DNA of 64,000 nucleotides from Chondrus crispus (lineage: Eukaryota > Rhodophyta > Florideophyceae > Gigartinales > Gigartinaceae), in the NCBI RefSeq assembly GCF_000350225.1, contig NW_005179353.1, positions 1-64,000 on the forward strand, read 5' to 3'. The notes below the pieces were generated by a model. It did no database searches. It was given only the letters and a program-made list of their open reading frames with translations, and had not been told where the DNA came from. Positions 1 through 9,250 of this stretch are shown piece after piece. How positions within the stretch are numbered: the first letter of the stretch is position 1; each line of letters opens with the position of its first letter. A program made the translations under genes and the position numbers.

Positions 1-536
1 GATCGTGCGGGGCTTGAAGGCATTTCCCTCTGTGTCTATCGAGCCGAGGACGTTGTAAATCTTCGACGTCATAATTTAAATGACGCCGTCGACCACCTTC
101 GGCGTGCCCGGCTCGGCGAGATCGTTCCACCTGGGCCGCCGGCGCCGGTTCCGACTTCTCTTCCGCGTCCTTCGGCCTTGGTCGCGGGGCGCCCTTCGGT
201 CGGCCGCGTCCCCGCGACAAGTCGCGTTCGTACGCGGCTTGAATTCTTCTGGCGGCCCCGGGTCCCCCTGGGTCGGGCCGCTGGCGCGTTCGATGCGCTT
301 CTTGTTAGGCACTTGGCTCACGGTTGCCACAGTGCCTTCCTTCATGTGCGCCGGGCTCACGGTTGCCTCAGCGTCTTCGTCCTTTCGCACCGAGCTTACG
401 GGTGTCTCGGTGCGCTTGTGCGGGGTTGAGGGGAATAATATCGGTAAACATTCCCCTCCCCCGCCGGGGACAAATAGGGGCGGGTCAAGGTTGGTTTGAC
501 AAGACGGTTCACGCGACCGCGCGAACGTAACCGTCT

Positions 537-3098
537 TTACGGGTTTTTCGAACTACCCGAGCTGTCAGTGCTATTCGCTTGGCTATCGTTAGCTAGCGCG
601 TCGACGGGCCCCTGGCCGCGCGGATGGGGACGGTTTCCCCACCCCGACTGGGCATCTTCTACGAAGTAATCGGATACTTCGTGGCCTTGGATTGCAACGT
701 CCGGCCGTTGCAATATTCGAGGGGCGGAGAGAACGGGCTCCCCTCCGCCTCCTTCCGTGGGCTGGGGGTGCGTCTCACCAGCCCAGTCTTGGAGGTACAT
801 GATGGCGTTCTGTACCCCTTGGGGCAACGGGGGTCGGCCCCGGTCGCCTCGCCCATCTCGACGGGGATATCGCGTATCCAGCCGACGAGGGTCACGTCGA
901 TCCCTTTGATCGGTCCCCGGGTATCGGTACCCGCCTTCACGAGGGGCAAAACGGACGCCCCCACCCGATCGGCTCGGGTCACCTCGACGCGGGCCTCGGT
1001 CTGCCCGCGTAGACTGCTGGATGAGATTGCGCATTCCGGGGCGCGTCTCCATCTGATAGCGGTAGTTCCTGTACGCCGTGAACTGACGTTGTTCAGGAGA
1101 CAGGAACGGGCACGCGTACATGGCGTGGCCGTACGTCCGGCACAGCCAACAAATGTACGCGCTGCCATCGGTCGACGCGAAAGTCGCCGCGTGGCGTGCC
1201 TCCTCATCGGTGAGTCGAGGCACGTTAGGCAGCCCGCGGTCTCCTTCTCGACGGGAGATATCCAGCTCGGCCATGTTGTGGTTCGGACCACCCATGGCCC
1301 TCGGCGTGTGTGCGAACGCCGTTGCGAAGCTTCCGGTCGAACCGGGGGAAGCTGGCGTAGGGGGTCGGCCCCCTGCCCGTTCGAAGCCTTGCGTGATGAG
1401 GACAAGGTCGGCCTGCCACTCATCTTCTCCAATGTGGAGGGCGGTCGCCGGCGAACTTGTTCCGTGCGACCTTGGAGTTCGGACTCCCTTCGCTGCCGGC
1501 TTCGGGTCCGGCAGCGGCAACCCGCGACGAGCGCGGTAGGTTGTACCCTCGGCCGTTGCGATACGGCGAATCGTTGAGAGTTCGGTCTTCTGTTGTCCGG
1601 GCAACCTTTGCATCGTCTCTGCCACTGCGGCCCGGGTCGCAGTGGACAGCCCGCGCACGAAGTAATGCGCAAGAGCTTGTTCTGAGAACACGGCCGTGCA
1701 TCGGAACGTGGCGGATTCCAGCCGGTCTGCGAACGTGTTCTCGGTTTTGTGAGGAAGCTGTCGCGCCGACGCGACAGCATCAAACGCTTCCCCCAACACG
1801 TCGTCGGTTAGGTAGCGTTTGATAAATTGGTTGACGAGACCAGGCCAGCTCGTGTCGTCGTGGAGCTGGCCGGCGCGGAGGCCGCGCATGGTGTAACTCG
1901 TATACAACCGCTCCGCGTCCCGCTCGAGGAAGTGAGCGAAGACACGGATTGCCACACCTTCGGTCAGGTGCTGGGCATTGAAGGTTATCCGGATATCCTT
2001 CAGAAACGGGAGCAACTGAATCGCGTCAGTACCGTCGAAGCTCTTCATCGTGGGACGGAGCCCACGGCAGCGTTGGACGTACTTCGCGATCCGTCCCGCG
2101 TCACCCGAGGTAACGAGCCTCGAAGTGTTGTCCAACCGATACATGCGGTAGTTCGCGACGGCGCTGAAATCCTGTATCATGGTGTGGACGGGCTCGAGCC
2201 CGGGTTCGGCGGGGCCCAACGTTCCGAACGGCGTGACGGGCAACGTTCGGACGTCGACGGGGCCGGGATGCGCGGTAAGATCCGCTGGCTGGTAGCCGCC
2301 CCAGCGAGGATCGAAGGGGAGAATCGGTTCCCCTGATCCGCGGGCGACTCCTCCACGGCCACGGTCGGGTTCGTCCGGTACCCGTCGGGACTGCCGCATG
2401 CTTCCGGATGCATACGGCAGGGCTTGAGTCTCGGACGCGAAGTTCGCGTCCGCCGTCGGCTTGATGTCCTCCGCCCTCCGACTGGTGACGGCTCCAGTCG
2501 GGGGCCACTCCTGCGCTCCGGATGCGCCCGGAGGAACAGTGGCACCGGGCCCACTCGAGGGGGCTCCGGGCGGCCTCTCGGCCGAGGTCTGTTCCATCTC
2601 ACGGGCACGGCGGCGCGTTGAGTTGAGCTCCGCCGCCATGTGCGCGAACGCTCCCATCTGTTCGGCTGATGGGAAGGGTTGCGGGTCGCGTCGGACCCCG
2701 GAGTTTGCACTCGCGGGTCGACCCGCAACGTCCACGGCGGGGGAATCGATGCGCGCATCTTCGACCAGTACCAAACGGGACTGTAGCTGGTCGACGAGAG
2801 CGCGCAGGTTCTCCAAGGACTGAGTTACGCGCTCAAACCTTCCTTCGCGGAGGGAGCGCAACTCATCCATACAGCGGGCGTAGACGCTGTCGGAGACGTC
2901 GATACGGAGGGATGTTCGGACATCTTCAATATACTCCGCGATGCGATCGTACATCGCGCGAGCGCGTCCTTCGGAGAAGTCGGGCGACGGTTCGCGGTCT
3001 CGGAGACCAGCGTCGCCGTCGCCGACTCGGACGCGGAGCGCGGCCTCTCGCACATCGGCGGGCTCCGAGCGAATCGAGGTGGGATATTCGCCACTCAT
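537..3098 (-). CDS. Gag polyprotein of gypsy element A
   Basis: This is an 853-residue Gag, opening with an ATG at 3098. The N-terminal third is polar and low in complexity, with a possible coiled coil around residues 50-115. The central part (about residues 310-500) holds the capsid-like helical region, introduced by a YRxYRLxN motif that is shared with the Gags of elements B and C in this window. A CCHC zinc knuckle (C-x2-C-x4-H-x4-C, in YICWLCRTYGHAMYAC) lies near residue 650 and is followed by an Arg/Gly-rich basic tail, as expected for RNA packaging. The frame is open throughout, unlike the Gags of B and C, which suggests a younger copy. Pol is not in the window. Confidence 0.8.
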   Translation of the reverse strand: MSGEYPTSIRSEPADVREAALRVRVGDGDAGLRDREPSPDFSEGRARAMYDRIAEYIEDVRTSLRIDVSDSVYARCMDELRSLREGRFERVTQSLENLRALVDQLQSRLVLVEDARIDSPAVDVAGRPASANSGVRRDPQPFPSAEQMGAFAHMAAELNSTRRRAREMEQTSAERPPGAPSSGPGATVPPGASGAQEWPPTGAVTSRRAEDIKPTADANFASETQALPYASGSMRQSRRVPDEPDRGRGGVARGSGEPILPFDPRWGGYQPADLTAHPGPVDVRTLPVTPFGTLGPAEPGLEPVHTMIQDFSAVANYRMYRLDNTSRLVTSGDAGRIAKYVQRCRGLRPTMKSFDGTDAIQLLPFLKDIRITFNAQHLTEGVAIRVFAHFLERDAERLYTSYTMRGLRAGQLHDDTSWPGLVNQFIKRYLTDDVLGEAFDAVASARQLPHKTENTFADRLESATFRCTAVFSEQALAHYFVRGLSTATRAAVAETMQRLPGQQKTELSTIRRIATAEGTTYRARRGLPLPDPKPAAKGVRTPRSHGTSSPATALHIGEDEWQADLVLITQGFERAGGRPPTPASPGSTGSFATAFAHTPRAMGGPNHNMAELDISRREGDRGLPNVPRLTDEEARHAATFASTDGSAYICWLCRTYGHAMYACPFLSPEQRQFTAYRNYRYQMETRPGMRNLIQQSTRADRGPRRGDPSRSGGGVRFAPREGGYRYPGTDQRDRRDPRRLDTRYPRRDGRGDRGRPPLPQGVQNAIMYLQDWAGETHPQPTEGGGGEPVLSAPRILQRPDVAIQGHEVSDYFVEDAQSGWGNRPHPRGQGPVDALANDSQANSTDSSGSSKNP

Positions 3099-3156
3099 CT
3101 CGACGCGTACGGACGCGGAGGTAAACGATAGTCTTCTCGGTTCGATCTTGAGAGTC

Positions 3157-3174
3157 TTCTAGGTCGGGAGACCA
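3157..3174 (-). other. Primer-binding site of element A
   Basis: The minus strand reads TGGTCTCCCGACCTAGAA one base inside the LTR. The same 18 nt follow the LTR of element C (53816-53833). The complementary tRNA 3' end would carry the invariant C61 at the right position, which supports a real tRNA primer. The tRNA identity is not determined. Confidence 0.7.
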
Positions 3175-3175
3175 C

Positions 3176-3768
3176 TGTAGTATAATCACCCCCAACGACG
3201 AGGGGGGTGAGTACTGACAGTTCGGAAAGACCCCGGTCGGCGGGAAGACAGAAGCACGGCCCACCCACGGTACCGAGCACGGGCTCGAGGTAGCGGTGGT
3301 AGAGCGGGATCGGGGAGGACGCGCGCACGCGCGAGCGGTTCTACGCCTCGACGCCCCGGAGCGGTACTGGGTGACGATCCAGTACCGACGGGCGGAGGCG
3401 GAGCCGGCTCGTGGGCGTGCTACGCGCGTCCTCAACCCGTGCGCGGTGCTACTCCTAGGTAAAACGGACGGAAGTACCTAAAAGTAAGCGGGCGGACCAA
3501 GGTGGAGGATCCTTGACAAGTCCGTGCTTGTCGTCCTCCACCGCCGGCGGTCCGCTCATATTTAATGTACATCGTAGTCTATCATAAATCTACAGTAGTG
3601 CCGGTCTACCGACACTGTAGCGCTGTCAGCCGGCGGGGCTGACAGTCCACGTGTAGTACGCGTCCCGTACACGTGGAGGACACGTGTGTGCGCACATGGC
3701 TGTAAGGCTCGTTGCCTTACTGTCCCTGATCCAATCCTAATCTAATTTGCGTTTGGGGTTATACCACA
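3176..3768 (-). repeat. 5' LTR of gypsy element A
   Basis: In minus orientation the 593-bp LTR begins TGTGGTATAA and ends TTATACTACA, so its ends form an extended inverted repeat rather than only TG..CA. It contains several hairpins: CTGTCAGCC/GGCTGACAG near 3628-3650, and a larger imperfect one near 3500-3555 built on GCGGACC/GGTCCGC. It also has multiple CACGTG-type palindromes around 3650-3695. These may be transcription-factor sites in U3. The limits rest on the terminal motifs and the adjacent PBS, because the other LTR is outside the window. Confidence 0.7.
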
Positions 3769-4063
3769 GACCGGTGCCGATGGTGGCAGCGCGGCCCCCG
3801 GTCCAGCGGACGCGACCGTCGCAGTCGACGTGGACGGCACAGTCGAAACAGTCGACGCGGGTGACACGGGCGGATTGCCTGTCGATGCCAATGTGGCGCC
3901 GCCGCGCGATGCTGGAACCGGTGCGGTGAGAAGCGTCGTCGAGACCTCGGTACCGGCCCGCGGCGGATTTGCTCGCGTGGCCTCGATGCAGAGCGACTCA
4001 CCGAAGGGGTTGGTACCAGAGCGACGCGACTTAAGAGAACCCCGCGGTGTCGTGGGAATTTCG

Positions 4064-4114
4064 GCCCCCACCTCAAGCCCCCCACACAATGTGTGGGGGG
4101 CTTGAGGTGGGGGC
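4064..4114. repeat. Perfect 25-bp inverted repeat with 1-nt loop
   Basis: Bases 4064-4088 are exactly reverse-complementary to 4090-4114, with a single A between them. The arms contain runs of C and G. It lies within the antisense ORF remnant of element B. Confidence 0.95.
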
Positions 4115-4116
4115 TT

Positions 4117-4141
4117 ACCACGCTGATGTCATCAGCGTGGT
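4117..4141. repeat. Perfect 12-bp inverted repeat with 1-nt loop
   Basis: ACCACGCTGATG (4117-4128) pairs with CATCAGCGTGGT (4130-4141) around a single T. It starts two bases after the 25-bp hairpin, giving a tandem pair of cruciform-prone palindromes. Confidence 0.95.
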
Positions 4142-4742
4142 GACCGGTACCGAAGGCGATCATGGTCCCGCTCTGATGCCGCCTCCTTCCGCTCCGCAAC
4201 CGTCCGGCCGGTCTTCCCCGGCGCGCCTCCGTGAGGAGGCCGCGTTCACTGCCCTGCAGTACGCTTGCTCCTTCGAAGGGGCAACAGTTCCCTCGTCGGT
4301 TGAGCAGGCGCTACTGCAGGCGCGCGAGTGAATGCACCAAGTCAAGCAGTTGTAGACGACCGTCGCGGCGCTCCGAGAGGCCTCCACCGCTGCGGAGCGT
4401 GAGCTCGTCGAGCATCACGAGAAGCTCCGCGGCGTGCAGGACATCCTCGCGGTCGTCAGCCAACGTCTCGCGGCGCCGCCGATGCCTGCCGCTACGGTCG
4501 GGGCCCCGCGCCCCGCGCCCGAAGATGCCGCGTCGGCTCCGCCGGCTAAGCGCACGCGTCGTTCTTGAGCCCCGACCCGTTGATGCCCTCTTTCGCGTAG
4601 CCCATTAGGGGCCTCGCTTCCCATAAACAAGACCGATTAACGGTGATACTATCAATTGTCCGCGGCGCGCGCGCGCGGCGATGCGCAGCACGTGATGGCA
4701 AAGTCGTCTAGACGATGTGGCCATGCGGTGCCTCAGGGCGCG

Positions 4743-5300
4743 CTACGCTTGCGCACGTGCCCGCCCTTGGCGCGTACGCCAATACCGGTCGATAAACGGC
4801 TGCGGGAGCCCCTCGGAGGGCTCGTAGGTGTCGTCCGAAGCGGTATATCCATACCACCGGACCTTGTAGGCGATCCCGCCGCGCGTAGTACGGTATCCGA
4901 CAATGCGGTCAACGACGTACTCCGCTCTTGGCGTTGCGGCTTGTGCGTCCGATTCGGTCGATGTGGCCGGGGTGACGGTATCCCCCGGCCCGCGCGGTAT
5001 CTTCGTAACGCGGTCGATGCTCACGCGATTTTCCACGCCGTCCTGCTCGATGAGGACCGTGGTGTCCGTAGCGGAGCGCACGCGAAACGGCCCCTCTGTC
5101 TTCGGTAGTAGTTTGACAGAGAGCTCGTCCGTTGCGGTCGTACCTTGCGCACGCGTGCGTCGCTCGACGCTTGTCAACGGGCGGGGCGGGCGATCAACGT
5201 GGACAAAATCGCCCGCCACAACGACCGGACAGAAGCGGACCTTCTTGTCAAAATTGTCCTTGTACCGCTTTGCGATGCGGTTAATTTCGTCCGAGCACGG
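4743..5300 (-). pseudogene. Integrase C-terminal part and chromodomain of element B (frameshifted from the core)
   Basis: This frame carries the end of the integrase: a basic segment following the core (DEINRIAKRYKDNF), a GPFRV-type barrel segment, and a terminal chromodomain. The chromodomain begins AEYVVDRIVGYR, contains the aromatic and acidic signature YKVRWYGY and TYEPSEGL, and is followed by a short basic tail. Chromodomains define the chromovirus clade and in known members guide integration by binding methylated H3 tails. The segment is out of frame with the integrase core upstream, and the join falls near 5300. The upstream part of the same frame (to 5963) is shadow coding. Confidence 0.8.
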
Positions 5301-7849
5301 TCGAGCGCGTCGCGAAGCATGTGCAGCGTAGCGCGCTTGTACTGCACCGGGGTCCACGGGTCCTCTCGATGGGTCCGCGCGTCCTGCGGTACAGTACCGG
5401 GGAAAATCAAAGCGGACGGTGGCCGCGTTAACACCAGGCCAAACGGAGTCGTCTCCGTCGACCGGTGGACCTGCGTGTTGTACGCGAACGTCAGCGGCTG
5501 CACGTAGTCGTCCCAATCGCGCTGGTGCTCTTCCACGTAGTGCCGGAGGCGTTGCACCAGCGTGCGATTGAACCGTTCGGTCTGCCCATTCGACTGGGGG
5601 TGGTAGGCCGTCGTGAGATAATGCCGCACCCCCAGGAGGGCGCATACCGCGTCGAAGAACTTCGCAGCGAACTGAGGGCCATTGTCGGTTAGTACGTAGC
5701 GCGGGGCTCCGTAGACGTAGACCGAGTTGTCCAAAAACGCGTTCGCGACGACCGAAGCGGTTGTGATCCGGAGCGGGATACTGCGCGTTAGCTTGGAGAA
5801 CCGGTCGGTAATTACCAGCACGTGTTGGTTTCCGTGCGCGGTCTTGGGCAGGGGCTCCAGGAGGTCCATCGCGACAAACTCCAAGGGGCCCGCCGCGGGG
5901 AACAGCTTGAAATCCTTTTGGTTCTTGACAAGCGTCCCGCGGGTCGCAGCACACGAGGTCCAATTCCGTACGGTCGAAAACGCGTCGCTGGCCATGTGTG
6001 GCCAGTAGTACTCCCTGCGAAGGGTGTAGTACATACGCGTCGCTCCCGGGTGACCTGCCAACCTCGGATGGTGTGCCAGGTACAGTACCCGGGGGCGCAA
6101 CCGAGTCGGTACCACGCGCTGCAGGGTCCCGTCCAGCGGGGACGTCCTCACGAGAAATCCGTAACGGTCGATGTCGAACTTCGAGTTCGGCGTCCCGACG
6201 GTTTCCGCGGCGAAGCGACAGAAGGCGTCCTCAGCTTGTTCGCGTAAAAATTCCTCAACCGAGATGGACGCAGCGTCGCGTTCCTCGGGAGTTATCGCGA
6301 GCGCGTGACAACCGTCCGGACGGTCTTGCGGCGGGTCCCAGTGCACATTGTCCAGGAGGGCCTCGCTGCCCTCATCGTACTGGACCGCGAAGCACGGGAC
6401 CTCATCATCGACCGGTTCGGTGTCTCCTCCATCGGTACGTAAGCGCGATACGCCGTCCGCGAGTTGGTGCTTGACGCCTGGGCGGTACTGTACCTCGTAG
6501 TCGTACTCCGCCAAGCGCAGGCGCCAGCGAGCGAGCCGACCGGAACTGTCCGCTAAATTGAGGACCCAGCGTAGGGCCTCGTGATCCGTGCGGAGGTTGA
6601 ACGCGCTTCCGTATAGGTACGGCCGTAGGGTGAGGATGCTCCACACTACGGCCAAGCATTCCTTTTCGGTAGTCGTATAATTGCGCTCCGCATCGGTCAA
6701 CGCGCGGCTCCAATATCCGATCGGTCGGGTACCTCCATCGGGTTGCTCCTGTAGAAGGGCGCAACCCACTTGGTGTCCGCACGCGTCGGTGTCCAGCGTA
6801 TATTTCCGTCCGTAGCGGGGCAGCGCGAGGATTGGCGGCGACACGAGGCGCCGCTTCAATTCCTCAAACGCCGCGTATTCCGCATCGGTTAAGATCTCGA
6901 ACTCGTAGGGCTGATTCTTGCCGGTCTTCCTATTTAGCGGCGCGGCGATCTTCGCGAATCCTTGCACAAACCGTCGGTAAACGTTGCACATCCCGAGAAA
7001 GGATCGCAGTTCCGTTTGGTTCGTAGGCGCGCGCGCGCGCTCAATCGCGATGACGTTGCGTCGCTCCACCTCCAACCGTCCCGGACGGATGACGTGCCCG
7101 AGATAGGTTACGGAGGTGTCGAAAAACGCGCACTTCGCCAATTTTAGGGACACGCCCGCCGTATGTAGAAGCCGTAGTACCTCGCGCACGTGCTCCATAT
7201 GTTCCGTAACGGTTCGCCAGTAGACGATGACGTCATCGAGGTAGACCAGCGCGGTCTCCCATTTCACGCGGGACAGGATGATGTCGACCGCCCGTTGAAA
7301 TGTCGCGGGCGCGTTTTTGAGACCGAACGGCATGCGTAGAAAACGGTAGAATCCCGAATGCGACGCGAACGTAGTTTTATCGCGGTCTTCCTCGGCGACC
7401 TCTACCTGCCAATACCCGCTATTACAGTCTAGCGTGGTAAAGACAGTGGCGTCGCCGAGCGAGTCGATGCATTCGTCCATGCGCGGTAGTGGGTAGGAGT
7501 CGCGAACCGTAACGGCGTTTAGCTTGCGATAGTCCACGCAGAACTGCATGGTCCCGTCTTTTTTAGGGACGAAGACCACGGGGCTCGCCCACTCGGCCGA
7601 TGTCGGTTCGATGACTCCCACGCGCAGCATGCGGTCGATTTCCTTCTTCTCCTTCTCGCGCGCGATGGGTCCGGCTCGGTAGGGTGCTTGGTAGATCGGC
7701 TTCGCATCGGGCTTCAGCTCCATGCGATGCTTCGTAGCATAGATCTTACCCAAGTGGCCGGACCACATGTCCTTGAACTCGGACAGCATGTCCATAATTT
7801 CCGACCGGACGGTACTGTCTTCTACGCCAATATGGACGTCTTCTTCCCA
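5290..7849 (-). CDS. Pol of element B: reverse transcriptase, RNase H, integrase core
   Basis: This is a continuous frame on the minus strand. RT carries the SxxxxPR/fingers region, FTTLDCNSGYWQV, the MPFGLKNAPATFQR motif and the catalytic YLDD box. RNase H follows (TLDTDACGHQVGCALLQE, TTTEKECLAVVW, RTDHEAL). The integrase has an HHCC-type zinc region (with HHPRLAGHPG; the terminal cysteines appear as SCAA, partly altered), then the DDE core with D in VAMDLL, D in LTDNGPQF and E in GQTERFNR. Domain order RT-RH-IN is diagnostic of Ty3/gypsy. The frame runs on from protease across a TAG codon and is lost by a frameshift just before the chromodomain segment. Confidence 0.88.
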
Positions 7850-8140
7850 CGAGCGGGTCTTCTCCGCGTCCGTATCGGTCCGCTCATCCGCGCTAGCGGG
7901 ATTGCCACTGTGGGCGTCGTCCGTTTCCGGTTCTTCGCGTCGCGCGCCTCCTCCCGTAGCCGTGGTGGATTTAATTCTGCCATCGTCCGTAACGGGTCCT
8001 TCTCGTCGCGCACCTTCCCCCGCGGGTGAGGAATTAATCCTGCCTTCGTCCGTAGTGGATTCTTTGCGACGCGCGTATCCTTCCGTAGCGGTGGAGGATT
8101 TTCTTCTGCCATCGTCCGTAAGTGGTTGTTCGCGTCGCGC
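7850..8140 (-). repeat. 60-bp tandem repeats encoding a repetitive Pol linker in element B
   Basis: Between protease and RT the pol frame contains about four 60-bp units. Each encodes roughly 20 residues of the form ARRExP-TDDGR-x-S-TATEG. The repeats stay in the pol frame and end in an acidic stretch that leads into RT. They follow directly after the TAG at 8141-8143. I know of no function for such a linker; it may be a hypervariable spacer. Confidence 0.7.
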
Positions 8141-9250
8141 CTATTCCTCCGTAGCGGTCGGGGATTTATTTTTGTTCCCTCCCCCTTCCTTAGCGTCGGC
8201 CTCTCCGGGGACCGGCACGCCAAGTGTCAGGATGTGTGTAGGGGATAGCAACGCGAGACCGACAATGGTATGCTTGGGGACGTGGACCGCGCGGTTTCCG
8301 AAGTTGCTAACGAGCACCGTAAACGGCTCGCCCGGGAAGAGGTCTATGACCCCCTGGGCCATCAGGCATAAATTCTTATGCCCCGTTTTGGGGTGGTTTT
8401 GCAGGAAGCAAAGCCCCCCAACCGGTGTTGCGGCGCGTACCATCGCTTGGGTCATCGGGGGTATCGTGACCCCCTTGACCACGCGAATTTTCCGTGACGG
8501 TACGTTCGTCGGGAACTGCGCGCGCTTCCGGTCGGCCGAATTTTCCTCCTGCGGGAGCTGCTGCGACGGTCCTCTCGAGGCCATCTTGCGGTCGTGCCTC
8601 GAGGGAGTGACTCCCGTCAGCGCTACGGACGGCGCATGATGGAACAGCACCTTCCTCTGCGGTGGCAGGATCGCCTTCACGTGGCGATCCAGGAATATGG
8701 TTCCGAGGATACAGTCCACCGCAAGGTTGGTGACGACCAAGAACGGTACGCGCGCGACGAACTCACCAATCCGGACGTACAGCTTGAGCTCGCCGAGGGC
8801 CTTCATTGACCTATTCGAAGCGTCGATGAGCGGCGGGCTCCGCGCGGACTGGATGGCAGCGCGCCACGGTTCTGCCACACAGCGTAGGTGGATTAGATTC
8901 GGGCTGGCGCCCGAATCTAGAACCGGCGTGATGGCGCGCATCATCGCGCGTCGTTGTCCGACCGTTGCGGTGACCTTATAATTTTGCTTCTTGAAGAAGC
9001 AAATTGCCGCTTCGTCCGTTCGGCTCTGCGATTGCGCGCGTACCAAAGCGGTCGACGGAGTGCCTTGTTTATTGAGGCTTGGCACGGGGAGGATCGTCGA
9101 CGCCTCTACGCGTCCTCCCCGGCTTCCCCCGTCAACCCAAGGTCCTCGGGCCCATCGTCCGTCAGTGCTAACGCGGGTTCTTCCGATTGGACGGTCTCGC
9201 GCGGCTCGACCACGTTGATGCCCGTGGGAGCCTGCGCACGCGAATTTCGC
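8141..9250 (-). CDS. Protease region of Pol, element B
   Basis: This is a retropepsin-like aspartic protease region in the same frame as RT, closed by TAG at 8141. The catalytic motif is VLDSGASPNLIH, followed by a typical flap and hydrophobic strand region, and a conserved ILG motif (CILGTIFLDRH). The frame has no ATG at its left limit and overlaps the extended gag frame (down to 9106) in the -1 register. Expression by -1 frameshifting from Gag is therefore plausible, though no slippery site was identified. Confidence 0.75.
   Translation of the reverse strand, partial: AKFACAGSHGHQRGRAARDRPIGRTRVSTDGRWARGPWVDGGSRGGRVEASTILPVPSLNKQGTPSTALVRAQSQSRTDEAAICFFKKQNYKVTATVGQRRAMMRAITPVLDSGASPNLIHLRCVAEPWRAAIQSARSPPLIDASNRSMKALGELKLYVRIGEFVARVPFLVVTNLAVDCILGTIFLDRHVKAILPPQRKVLFHHAPSVALTGVTPSRHDRKMASRGPSQQLPQEENSADRKRAQFPTNVPSRKIRVVKGVTIPPMTQAMVRAATPVGGLCFLQNHPKTGHKNLCLMAQGVIDLFPGEPFTVLVSNFGNRAVHVPKHTIVGLALLSPTHILTLGVPVPGEADAKEGGGNKNKSPTATEE

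Larger units (their letters stand above)
1..3768 (-). mobile_element. Ty3/gypsy LTR retrotransposon A, 5' part, inserted in element B
   Basis: The element reads on the minus strand from an LTR (3176-3768) through a primer-binding site (3157-3174) and gag (537-3098), then runs off the window start. Bases 1-75 on the minus strand read as the start of a second open stretch, probably the protease region, but too little is present to prove it. Its LTR abuts at 3769 a sequence that continues element B's antisense ORF, so A appears to have inserted into B. The expected target duplication is the five bases after 3768 (GACCG); the other copy lies outside the window. Confidence 0.75.
3770..4568 (+). 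pseudogene. Antisense ORF remnant of element B, between integrase and 3' LTR
   Basis: On the plus strand, opposite to gag-pol, one frame is open from the junction with element A at 3770 to a TGA at about 4107. After a shift there is a second open stretch (4162-4331) and a third (4356-4568) ending in a basic tail with an AKRTRRS-type motif. The residues look like genuine protein: acidic and Ala/Pro-rich first, then a helical, possibly coiled-coil stretch rich in Glu, Arg and Leu. No family is recognised. The N-terminus was lost to the element A insertion, and a hairpin (4064-4114) lies just where the first frame ends. The position matches the antisense ORFs of elements D and E. Confidence 0.45.

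Noticed and set aside
624-1577. Long plus-strand ORF opposite gag A (and similar ones at 1827-2336, 2669-3124)
   Set aside because: GC-rich shadows of the real minus-strand Gag frame; no domain and no start context.
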